Assembly: GCA_964566025.1 (NCBI GenBank)
Contig: CAZMHF010000009.1
Location: 1 to 47,875 of the forward strand
Direction: 5' to 3'
DNA from: RGIG8306 sp964566025
GTDB taxonomy: Bacteria > Bacillota > Clostridia > Lachnospirales > Lachnospiraceae
DNA: 47,875 nucleotides
The notes below the pieces were generated by a model that searched no databases, had not been told where the DNA came from, and was given only the letters and a program-made list of their open reading frames with translations. Shown in pieces: positions 16,190 to 24,474 of this stretch (the first letter of the stretch is position 1; each line of letters begins with the position of its first letter). Made by a program: the position numbers and the translations under genes.

Positions 16190-17364
16190 TGCTACATCCA
16201 CAATATTATGTTTTGAATGAAAAATATGAAAAACTCATTTCATTAAAAAACAGAAAATCTGATATCTATAATGGTATTTATGATCGATATCAATATCCAA
16301 TTTTAACAAGAAATCATATTCCGCTTCATTGGAAATATGATTTAGATGTAAAAAGCAATCCGTATTTTATGGAGCGCTTAGGTGTCAATGCGACGATGAA
16401 TTCAGGTGCCATTTACTTAAACGGAAAATATCATTTGGTTGTTCGTGTAGAGGGAAATGATCGCAAATCGTTCTTTGCTGTTGCCGAAAGCGACAATGGT
16501 ATTGATGGATTTCGTTTTTGGGATTATCCGATATTACTTGATGATACATGTCAGGATGAAACCAATATATACGATATGCGCTTGACACAACATGAAGATG
16601 GTTATATTTATGGCGTATTTTGTTCAGAAAGCAAGGACACAAGTGTAAATGATTTGTCAGCAGCTGTAGCGGCAGCAGGAATTGTTCGTACAAAGGATTT
16701 GAAAACATGGGAACGCCTCGAAAACTTAAAAACACTTCGAAGTCCTCAACAAAGAAATGTGGTGTTGCACCCTGAATTTGTCAATGGGAAATACGCATTT
16801 TACACAAGACCAATGGATGATTTCATTGATACTGGTTCAGGTGGTGGTATTGGATTTGGATTATGTGAGGATATAGAACACGCTGTGATTGATGAAGAAG
16901 TCATGACAAGCAAGCGCAAATATCACACATTGACAGAAGCAAAAAATGGTGCAGGTGCTGTACCAATTAAGACAGATAAAGGGTGGATTCATATCGCACA
17001 TGGTGTTCGAAACACAGCAGCAGGTCTTCGTTATGTTATTTACGTATTTGCAACAGACCTAAATGAGCCAACAAAAGTTATTGCAGAGCCATCAGGTTTA
17101 TTTATTTCACCGATTGGGAAAGAGCGTGTAGGTGATGTTTCGAATGTTACCTTTACAAATGGTGCGATTGTGAATGACAAAAACGAAGTATTTATTTACT
17201 ATGCGTCATCGGACACAAGAATGCATGTGGTGACAACAACCATTGATAAGCTAGTAGATTACACATTTAATACACCAGAAGATCCACTTCGTTCGGTATT
17301 GTGCGTAAAACAGCGTTGTGAGTTAATCAACCATAATTTAGAGATTTTAGAAAAGGAAAAATAA
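16189..17364 (+). CDS. GH130 4-O-beta-D-mannosyl-D-glucose phosphorylase
   Basis: 391 residues, the longer GH130 subgroup typified by Bacteroides and Ruminococcus MGP enzymes. The catalytic Asp lies in NIYDMRL (Asp129). Other family marks are the N-terminal LLTRNHIP-like segment (ILTRNHIPLHWKYD), RVEGNDRKSFFAVAES, TRPMDDFIDTGSGGGIG and NGAGAVPIKTDKGWIH. It cleaves mannosyl-beta-1,4-glucose with phosphate to mannose 1-phosphate and glucose. It directly follows the epimerase that makes its substrate, overlapping it by one base. The start has an aggagg site. Cytoplasmic. Confidence 0.92.
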   Translation: MLHPQYYVLNEKYEKLISLKNRKSDIYNGIYDRYQYPILTRNHIPLHWKYDLDVKSNPYFMERLGVNATMNSGAIYLNGKYHLVVRVEGNDRKSFFAVAESDNGIDGFRFWDYPILLDDTCQDETNIYDMRLTQHEDGYIYGVFCSESKDTSVNDLSAAVAAAGIVRTKDLKTWERLENLKTLRSPQQRNVVLHPEFVNGKYAFYTRPMDDFIDTGSGGGIGFGLCEDIEHAVIDEEVMTSKRKYHTLTEAKNGAGAVPIKTDKGWIHIAHGVRNTAAGLRYVIYVFATDLNEPTKVIAEPSGLFISPIGKERVGDVSNVTFTNGAIVNDKNEVFIYYASSDTRMHVVTTTIDKLVDYTFNTPEDPLRSVLCVKQRCELINHNLEILEKEK

Positions 17365-17365
17365 G

Positions 17366-18460
17366 ATGATTTCTAATGGAATCGTGAGCGTAGGAAACAC
17401 AAAACGCCTTCGTGAATTTATTAAAAGAGCAAGGAATAACGAAGCCTTGACGATTGGTTTTTTGGGTGGATCCATTACACAAGGTTCGGCGGCAAGCATT
17501 CATGAAAATTGTTATGCCTATCGGACATTTGCGTGGATGAAGCAAGAATATCAAAATGAAAATTTACATTATGTAAACGCTGGAATTGGTGGAACGACAA
17601 GTCAATTTGGTGTTGCAAGATGCCAAAGCGATTTGCTAGATAAAGCCCCAGATTTTATTCTGGTAGAATTTGCCGTAAATGATCCCGATGAGAAGGCCTT
17701 TTTTGAAGAAACGTATGAAGGCTTACTTCGAACATTAATCGGTTATTCAACGAAAATAGCGATTATCGCCATGATGAATGTACGTTATGATGATGGTGGG
17801 AATGCGCAGAGCTATCATATTCCGATTGCAAAGCATTATGAACTACCGATTGTGAGCATGAAATCATCTATTTATGCACATATTGAAGACGGTACCATTA
17901 AGAGAGAAGAGTTAACAGCCGATATGCTCCATCCAAACGATAAGGGGCATGAACTTATTTCAAAAGAAATTTGTTCCTTGCTGTTAGAAATCGAAAATCA
18001 AACGAAGGAAATGGAAGGGAACAATCAATTACCACAACCATTGACCGCAAACCGTTTTGAGAAATCGTATCGTCATCATCAAGAAAGTGCCAGTCCTATT
18101 CTAAAGGGATTTGTAGAAGACCATGCAAAAAAAGAAAGTTGGGATCATTTCAAAAAAGGATATGAGGCAAGCAAAGTAGGAGATTCTTTGGTGATTGAAG
18201 CAGAGTGCTCATACATTGCTGTTCAATATCGAAAGACAATTGACAAACCAGCGCCAATTGCAATGGTTGTAATCGACGATCAAGAGGAAAACGCCATTAT
18301 ATTAGATGCGAATTTTGAGGAAACATGGGGCGATAGCCTAGCGTTAGATACGATTGCAACAGATTTACCATATAAAAAGCACAAAATTGAAATAACCATA
18401 AAAGAAGTTTCTAAAGAGAACAAAAAGCCATTTTATTTACTATCAATAATTACGGCGTAG
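17366..18460 (+). CDS. SGNH-type acetyl-mannan esterase (CE17-like)
   Basis: 364 residues in two domains. Residues 1-215 form an SGNH hydrolase: block I GFLGGSITQG (nucleophile Ser36), the Gly-containing block GGTTSQFG, the Asn block VEFAVNDP, and block V DMLHPNDKGH with Asp186 and His189. Residues about 225-364 look like a beta-sandwich, as in esterases with a C-terminal carbohydrate-binding module. The layout and position match the CE17 mannan acetylesterase described from Roseburia. It would remove acetyl groups from mannooligosaccharides so that the phosphorylases can act. There is no signal peptide, so it works in the cytoplasm. It starts right after the phosphorylase stop codon. Confidence 0.82.
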   Translation: MISNGIVSVGNTKRLREFIKRARNNEALTIGFLGGSITQGSAASIHENCYAYRTFAWMKQEYQNENLHYVNAGIGGTTSQFGVARCQSDLLDKAPDFILVEFAVNDPDEKAFFEETYEGLLRTLIGYSTKIAIIAMMNVRYDDGGNAQSYHIPIAKHYELPIVSMKSSIYAHIEDGTIKREELTADMLHPNDKGHELISKEICSLLLEIENQTKEMEGNNQLPQPLTANRFEKSYRHHQESASPILKGFVEDHAKKESWDHFKKGYEASKVGDSLVIEAECSYIAVQYRKTIDKPAPIAMVVIDDQEENAIILDANFEETWGDSLALDTIATDLPYKKHKIEITIKEVSKENKKPFYLLSIITA

Positions 18461-18476
18461 GCGAATGGAGGATTGT

Positions 18477-20672
18477 ATGAGTATACAATATTTTAGCAAT
18501 GAAAAAGTCTTTAAACTAGATACACCAAATACTTCTTATATGATGGCGATTGTTGACGAGGAACAATTTCTAGGGCATGTTTATTATGGCCCAAAGGTTA
18601 GTGATTTCAATTTGAATCACCTTATGCGTATTGATGAAAGTCCGTTTGTTCCATCACGCTTAGCAAGAGAGAGAATGTCCTTTTACGATTCCTTCCCGAT
18701 GGAATACCCGTCATATGGAGTGGGAGATTATCGTGATACAGCCATTGAAGTGTTGACAAAATCAGGACATCGTTCAAGTGCATTTTTTTATAAGTCACAT
18801 ACGATTTATAAAGGAAAACCAGCACTAACGGGAATGCCGGCAACTTTCGCGAATGAAGAGGACGTTGATACACTTGAAATTGTTTGTATCGATCCTGTTT
18901 TGAATTTAGAAGTAACGCTGATTTATTCAGCGTTTAAGAATATTGATGCAATTACAAAGAGTGTTCAAGTTACCAATCGCGCAACAGAGGCTATAACCTT
19001 GACAAAGGTGTTATCCTCTTCATTGCAATTGGAAAATACAGAAGAATTTGATGTGATGACTTTGCATGGTTCATGGGCAAGGGAACGTCATATTGATAGA
19101 CGAAAAATTAGTCATGGCAAGCAAAAAACATCCTCTATACGAGGAGAATCTGGTCATCAAGATCATCCATTTATGGGGATTTTATCAAAAGGTGCAAATG
19201 AAGAATACGGTATGGTGTACGGTATCCATTTTGTATATTCAGGCAACTTTATGGCGCAGGTTGAGCTATCTCAATTTGATACCATTCGTGCGCTTATGGG
19301 AATTAACTATGAGGGATTTAGCTGGAACTTAAACGCGGGCGAAACCTTTGTTGCACCAGAGGTTGTGCATGTATTTTCAAATGAAGGTATTGGGCGGATG
19401 ACGAGAACATATCATGATTTGTACCGTAATCATTTGATAAGAAGCAAATATAAAGATACAAAACGTCCGATTTTAATTAATAACTGGGAAGCAACCTACT
19501 TTGAATTTACGACAGAGAAATTGCTTTCGATTGCCGAAGAAGCGTCAAAATTAGGCATTGAGATGCTAGTAATGGATGATGGATGGTTTGGCGAAAGAAA
19601 TAGCGACAATTGTGCATTGGGCGATTGGGTGGTAAATGAAAAGAAATTACCAGGTGGTCTTAAAAAACTTGTGGATGGCGTGAATGCGCTTGGCATGAAG
19701 TTTGGTATTTGGTTTGAGCCAGAAATGATTTCGCCAAATTCTGATTTGTATCGAGCACATCCAGATTGGGCAATTCAAATTCCAGGCAGACAACCAGGGA
19801 TGAGTCGAGAACAATTTGTCTTGGATATTTCAAGAGAAGATGTTCGTGACTATGTATGGCAAAGCCTAAAAAACATTTTAGATAGTGCCAATATTGAATA
19901 TGTAAAATGGGATATGAACCGTCAATTGACAGACCTAGGAAGCAGTAAGCTACCAGCCAATCAACAAGGCGAAGTGTTTCACCGTTTTACATTAGGTATG
20001 TATGCATTACAAGAAAAGCTTATTAGTGAATACCCGAACTTGTTGTTGGAAAATTGTTCAGGTGGCGGGGCTAGATTTGATCCAGGTATGCTATATTATA
20101 GCCCACAAATTTGGTGCTCAGATGATACAGATGCAATTGAGCGACTTAAAATTCAACAAGGTAGTGCAATGATTTATCCATTGTCTGCAATGGGCGCACA
20201 TGTTAGCGATTGTCCGAATCATTCCGTAGGACGTGTGACACCATTTGAAACAAGAGGGTATGTTGCATTGGCAGGAACTTTTGGCTATGAGCTAGATGTA
20301 ACGAAAATCCCAGAAGAAGATCGCCGTATGATTCCAGAGCAAATTGCTTTATACCATAAATATAATGATTTAGTTCGCTTAGGCGATTATTATCGTATTG
20401 CTTCTTATTATGAAAATCATGAATTTGATGCATGGATGGTGATTGCAAAAGATAAAAAAGAAGCATTGCTTACCTTTATTCAGGTGATGGGAAGACCAAA
20501 TTATCACAGCAGAAGACTAAAGATAAAAGGCCTACATCCAGATTATCAATACAAAATCGAAGAAACGAACGAAGTGTATTCAGGTTCGGCTTTGATGAAT
20601 GCTGGTATTAATATTGGCCCTGTATGGGGAGATTTCAAAGGACAGCTTTTTCATATTGTAAAAGTAGACTAG
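18477..20672 (+). CDS. GH36 alpha-galactosidase
   Basis: 731 residues, a tetramer-type bacterial GH36 enzyme. An N-terminal beta-supersandwich is followed by a TIM barrel with NNWEATYF, MLVMDDGWFG, LPGGLKKL, FGIWFEPEM and the nucleophile in YVKWDMNR (Asp about 479). The acid/base Asp is in CSDDTDAIERL (about 549). It removes alpha-1,6-galactose from galactomanno-oligosaccharides, and possibly from raffinose-type sugars. It has no signal peptide. The ATG at 18465 overlaps the ribosome site (tggagg), so ATG 18477 is chosen. It is in the same operon as the esterase, 16 bp downstream. Confidence 0.93.
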   Translation: MSIQYFSNEKVFKLDTPNTSYMMAIVDEEQFLGHVYYGPKVSDFNLNHLMRIDESPFVPSRLARERMSFYDSFPMEYPSYGVGDYRDTAIEVLTKSGHRSSAFFYKSHTIYKGKPALTGMPATFANEEDVDTLEIVCIDPVLNLEVTLIYSAFKNIDAITKSVQVTNRATEAITLTKVLSSSLQLENTEEFDVMTLHGSWARERHIDRRKISHGKQKTSSIRGESGHQDHPFMGILSKGANEEYGMVYGIHFVYSGNFMAQVELSQFDTIRALMGINYEGFSWNLNAGETFVAPEVVHVFSNEGIGRMTRTYHDLYRNHLIRSKYKDTKRPILINNWEATYFEFTTEKLLSIAEEASKLGIEMLVMDDGWFGERNSDNCALGDWVVNEKKLPGGLKKLVDGVNALGMKFGIWFEPEMISPNSDLYRAHPDWAIQIPGRQPGMSREQFVLDISREDVRDYVWQSLKNILDSANIEYVKWDMNRQLTDLGSSKLPANQQGEVFHRFTLGMYALQEKLISEYPNLLLENCSGGGARFDPGMLYYSPQIWCSDDTDAIERLKIQQGSAMIYPLSAMGAHVSDCPNHSVGRVTPFETRGYVALAGTFGYELDVTKIPEEDRRMIPEQIALYHKYNDLVRLGDYYRIASYYENHEFDAWMVIAKDKKEALLTFIQVMGRPNYHSRRLKIKGLHPDYQYKIEETNEVYSGSALMNAGINIGPVWGDFKGQLFHIVKVD

Positions 20673-20680
20673 AGGTAATG

Positions 20681-23194
20681 ATGGAAAAAATCAGTTTGAA
20701 TGGCGACTATACGCTAACAAATACAACCAAACAGCAAGCATACAAAGCGAAAGTGCCAGGTAGCATATTGCAAGCCTTGCTTGAAAACGAAGCAATTTGT
20801 GACCCGTTTTATCGTGATAATGAATACGCAACACATGAGCTTATGAAGGATGATTTTTCGTATACACGACAAATCAATATTCCAGAGGATTTTTTAGAGG
20901 AAGATGTCATCGAGCTTGTGTGCTATGGGATTGATACATTGGCAGATATTTTTATCAATGATACGCTTGTTGCCACAACTAATAATATGCATCGCACATG
21001 GAGAATCAATGTGAAGCCTTGTATCGTGTGTGGAGAAAATCAAATTAGGGTGGATATAAAGAGTGCTATCAAATATATCGAAAATTATACGCCAATCAAA
21101 GAAAAAGAAATCGAAGTCATTCCCGCAGGTTGCATGAAAGGCAATCAATATATCCGAAAAGCGCACAGTATGTTTGGATGGGATTGGGGACCGAATATAC
21201 CTGATGCAGGAATTTGGAGAGATATCGAGTTGTGTGCTTATAAAAGCGCTGCCATTCGTGATGTTTACTTTTCGCAAATTCATGAAGAACATGCGGTTAC
21301 ATTAGAAACGTATATTGATATAGAGAATTTCAATGGAGAAATAGAAGGTATTCGATTGCTTATTATTTCACCAGATGGAAATGTAACAGATGTTTTTATT
21401 GAAGATGCTATTTCAGCGCACAAAATCAATGATTCAACATGTACAAGCTTCTATGCCTCAACAATCATTGAAAATCCGATGTTATGGTGGCCAAATGGCT
21501 ATGGAGAGCATCCGCTTTATCAAGTGCATGTGTTGGCACAAGCACAAAATGGCGAAATTCTAGACGATAAAAGTTTTCAAATAGGATTGCGTACATTGAC
21601 AATTAGTCAAGACGAAGATGAATTTGGTAACGAGTTTTGCTTCATTGTCAATGGAATCAAAATCTTTGCAATGGGAGCTAATTATATTCCTGAAGATGTT
21701 GTTTATGGGCGAATTGATGAAGATAAAATTTGCCATTTAATCGCTTCATCTTTGTGGGCGAATTTCAATTGCCTTCGCATTTGGGGCGGCGGTTATTATC
21801 CATCGGATCGATTTTATGAATTATGCGACTTAAATGGTATTGTCGTTTGGCAAGATTTGATGTTTGCTTGTAATGCGTACGAATTAAGCGAGAATTTCGA
21901 GGAAAATATTATCCTTGAGACCATTGACAATGTTAAAAGACTGCGCCATCATGCTTCATTAGGTCTTTGGTGCGGAAACAACGAAATGGAATCGGCTTGG
22001 CATCACTGGGGAGGATTTGTCTCTCAAAAGAATGCAAACGTGCTGAAAATGGATTATACAAAGCAATTTGAGGAAATCCTTTCGCAAGTCGTTCATGCAT
22101 ATGACGAAGAGCGATTTTATTGGCCTTCTTCTCCGTCATCGGGTGGTGGTTTTGACAATCCAGACGACGAAACAAGAGGCGATGCGCATTATTGGGATGT
22201 TTGGCATGGCCAAAAGCCGTTTTCAGATTATCGCAAGCATTATTTCCGTTTTTGCTCAGAATTTGGTTTTCAATCATTTCCTGATATAAAAACAATTAAT
22301 ACATTTGCACTAGAGAGCGACAAAAATATTTTTTCAAGAATTATGGAAGAGCATCAAAAAAATGATGCTGCCAATGGAAAGCTCTTATATTATTTATCGG
22401 AGAATTTCCAATATCCAAAAGGCTTCACTCAATTACTAGATGCAACGCAAATCTTACAAGGATTAGCGATAAAATGTGGTGTAGAACATTGGAGAAGAAA
22501 TCGTGGACGTTGTATGGGTGCTCTTTATTGGCAACTAAATGACAATTGGCCAGTAGCATCTTGGTCAAGCATTGATTATTATGGTCGCTACAAGGCACTT
22601 CACTATATGGCGAAAAAATTCTTTGCGCCAGTAGCTGGTAGTGTTGAGATGGAGAATACCACCGTATGTGCGTGGGTAGCCAATGAAACAAGAAAAACAG
22701 CTGAAAGACGTGTTATCGTTTCATTGAAAACATTGGATTTTGACGTGTTAGATGTTGTAGAACAGACGATATGCATTAAGCCACTGTCATCAAAAATGGC
22801 TATCAAAAAAGATTACGGGGACTTGACTAAGCAACTAAAAACCGATTGTTTTGTTGAAGTGCTATTTATGGACGGAGAAGAAATTCTCTCAAAAGAAGTG
22901 GAGACCTTTGTTCCATACAAACACATAAACTTGCAAGAGGCATTGATTGAAGTGGAAGTGATTGATCAAGGCGACCAATTTGAAATGAAATTGGCAAGCG
23001 AAACATTTGCTCCATTTGTGAAAGTTGGCTTTACCAATACGGATGCGCTATTTTCGGATAATTATGTGATGATTACATCCGACGAAGTGGTATCCATTAT
23101 CGTAAAAAAAGAAGATATCGCAGGTGGTTATATAAGTTGTATAGACTGTATGAATGATTTAGTAATTAGCAGTTTGTATGATACATATTTGTAG
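20681..23194 (+). CDS. GH2 beta-mannosidase
   Basis: 837 residues. An N-terminal jelly-roll (KVPGSILQALLE, then RKAHSMFGWDWGP) and an immunoglobulin-like domain lead into the TIM barrel. The acid/base Glu is in WCGNNEMES (about 435) and the nucleophile Glu in CSEFGFQS (about 527). ALYWQLNDNWPVASW is a further family mark. It hydrolyses terminal beta-mannose from mannobiose and short oligosaccharides, giving free mannose. The upstream extension (TTG 20624) lies inside the galactosidase gene and is rejected. Of ATG 20678 and 20681 the second is better spaced from agaggt. Cytoplasmic. It is followed closely by the LacI regulator. Confidence 0.92.
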   Translation: MEKISLNGDYTLTNTTKQQAYKAKVPGSILQALLENEAICDPFYRDNEYATHELMKDDFSYTRQINIPEDFLEEDVIELVCYGIDTLADIFINDTLVATTNNMHRTWRINVKPCIVCGENQIRVDIKSAIKYIENYTPIKEKEIEVIPAGCMKGNQYIRKAHSMFGWDWGPNIPDAGIWRDIELCAYKSAAIRDVYFSQIHEEHAVTLETYIDIENFNGEIEGIRLLIISPDGNVTDVFIEDAISAHKINDSTCTSFYASTIIENPMLWWPNGYGEHPLYQVHVLAQAQNGEILDDKSFQIGLRTLTISQDEDEFGNEFCFIVNGIKIFAMGANYIPEDVVYGRIDEDKICHLIASSLWANFNCLRIWGGGYYPSDRFYELCDLNGIVVWQDLMFACNAYELSENFEENIILETIDNVKRLRHHASLGLWCGNNEMESAWHHWGGFVSQKNANVLKMDYTKQFEEILSQVVHAYDEERFYWPSSPSSGGGFDNPDDETRGDAHYWDVWHGQKPFSDYRKHYFRFCSEFGFQSFPDIKTINTFALESDKNIFSRIMEEHQKNDAANGKLLYYLSENFQYPKGFTQLLDATQILQGLAIKCGVEHWRRNRGRCMGALYWQLNDNWPVASWSSIDYYGRYKALHYMAKKFFAPVAGSVEMENTTVCAWVANETRKTAERRVIVSLKTLDFDVLDVVEQTICIKPLSSKMAIKKDYGDLTKQLKTDCFVEVLFMDGEEILSKEVETFVPYKHINLQEALIEVEVIDQGDQFEMKLASETFAPFVKVGFTNTDALFSDNYVMITSDEVVSIIVKKEDIAGGYISCIDCMNDLVISSLYDTYL

Positions 23195-23204
23195 AAAGGA
23201 TGAA

Positions 23205-24242
23205 ATGATTATGGCGAAAACAGTAAGACTATGTGACATTGCAAAAATCGCAGGTGTAAGTAGTGTAAGTGTATCAAAAGCACTATCAGGAAAAGACGGC
23301 GTGAGTGATGAGTTGCGAGAGAGAATCATTAAAATTTCCGAACAGCTAGGGTATAAATCCGTTAGCTCAAAAGTGGTTCCTTGGGGGAAAACAGGGAATA
23401 TCGGCGTGCTAATCGCCGAACAATTTATCCAACAAGACAATTCGTTTTATTGGGAAATGTATCAAGATGTTGTTACGGCGTTGTCGGACAAAGGTTATCT
23501 TAGTATTTTAGAATTGGTGACTCCTGAAATGGAAAAGAATTTAGAGATGCCAAAGACAATTGTTGAACGAAAAATTGATGGTATGATTATTATTGGTACT
23601 TTAAACAAGGAATACAATAAATTTGTGTGGCACGATGGACGTGTTCCGATTATGTTTATTGATGCCTATGAAGCACATATGGATTATGATGCGGTTATTT
23701 CAGATGGCTACTACGGAATGTACACCATGACAAATTATTTGATTGCACATGGACATAAAGACATTGGATTTGTGGGCAATATATTAGCGACAAGTAGTAT
23801 TACGGATCGTTATTTAGGCTTTTGTAAAGCCATGATGGAAGCAGGGCTTGAAGTAAGAGACGAGTGGGTGATTCCTGATAGAGATAATGTAGCGATGCTA
23901 AATATCGACGAGCTACCAGAAAAATTGCCAACTGCATTTGCAGCAAACTGCGATAATAGCGCGTATGAGTTAATTAATAGACTGAAGGAAAAAGGGATTA
24001 GATGTCCAGAGGATATTTCAATTGTTGGATTTGATAATTACATCAATGTGGACTCAAATCCAGAAATTACAACCTACTCTGTTAGCATGAAGAAAATGGC
24101 GAAGGTTGGTGTTCGTAATTTAATCCGCAAGGTTATTCATCGTGAATACAATAAAGGCCTACAACTTGTAACAGGCCAATTAATCGTAAAGGGAAGTGTC
24201 AATCATCGTTCACTAAAAGATCCAGCATTTTTCGATAATTAG
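23205..24242 (+). CDS. LacI-family transcriptional regulator
   Basis: 345 residues. An N-terminal helix-turn-helix (VRLCDIAKIAGVSSVSVSKAL) and hinge helix precede a periplasmic-binding-protein-like effector domain with GNIGVLI, ISDGYYGMY, GHKDIGFVG and ISIVGFDNY. As the last gene of the glycosidase run, it probably controls the locus in response to a mannan-derived sugar or phosphate, perhaps through the inverted repeat at 13873-13885. The start is ATG 23205 or 23211. Both follow agaaagga and the choice does not affect the domain. Its 3' side carries the largest hairpin repeat element instead of a simple terminator. Confidence 0.9.
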   Translation: MIMAKTVRLCDIAKIAGVSSVSVSKALSGKDGVSDELRERIIKISEQLGYKSVSSKVVPWGKTGNIGVLIAEQFIQQDNSFYWEMYQDVVTALSDKGYLSILELVTPEMEKNLEMPKTIVERKIDGMIIIGTLNKEYNKFVWHDGRVPIMFIDAYEAHMDYDAVISDGYYGMYTMTNYLIAHGHKDIGFVGNILATSSITDRYLGFCKAMMEAGLEVRDEWVIPDRDNVAMLNIDELPEKLPTAFAANCDNSAYELINRLKEKGIRCPEDISIVGFDNYINVDSNPEITTYSVSMKKMAKVGVRNLIRKVIHREYNKGLQLVTGQLIVKGSVNHRSLKDPAFFDN

Positions 24243-24266
24243 TATTTGTGATAATATAACCTTGAT

Positions 24267-24446
24267 AAAGATGTCCCCACTTCTAAGCAAAGCGAAAGTG
24301 GGAGCAACATCTTTGTATCAGTAGGTGTTCAAGCACCTACTGATATGCAGCGAAGCTGCAACAAAGGGTTACCAGCGCATTGTTTCACAATGCGAGTAAG
24401 TAACACTGCTATTAGCAGTGTGGATTACGAGTATTCTCTTTGACTA
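24267..24446 (+). repeat. Modular hairpin element, copy A (largest)
   Basis: This fills the stretch between the regulator and the mutase. In order: a nested hairpin (AAAGATGT/ACATCTTT outside, CCCACTT/AAGTGGG inside), TCAGTAGGTG-ttcaag-CACCTACTGA (perfect 10 bp), TGCAGC-gaa-GCTGCA, linker aacaaagggttacca, CGCATTGT-ttc-ACAATGCG, linker agtaagta, ACACTGCT-att-AGCAGTGT, and the tail ggattacgagtattct-ctttga. Five independent stems of 6-10 bp with 3-6-nt loops follow each other. Copies B, C and D share blocks of this sequence. The element lies 29 bp before the mutase ATG and could act in RNA processing or stability. Confidence 0.8.
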
Positions 24447-24474
24447 ATGAATATAACAGATAGGAGTTTTTAAA

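Noticed and set aside
24267..24446. CRISPR array or integron attC site
   Set aside because: The repeats are individual hairpins of different sequence without regular unique spacers, and no cas or integrase gene is present.
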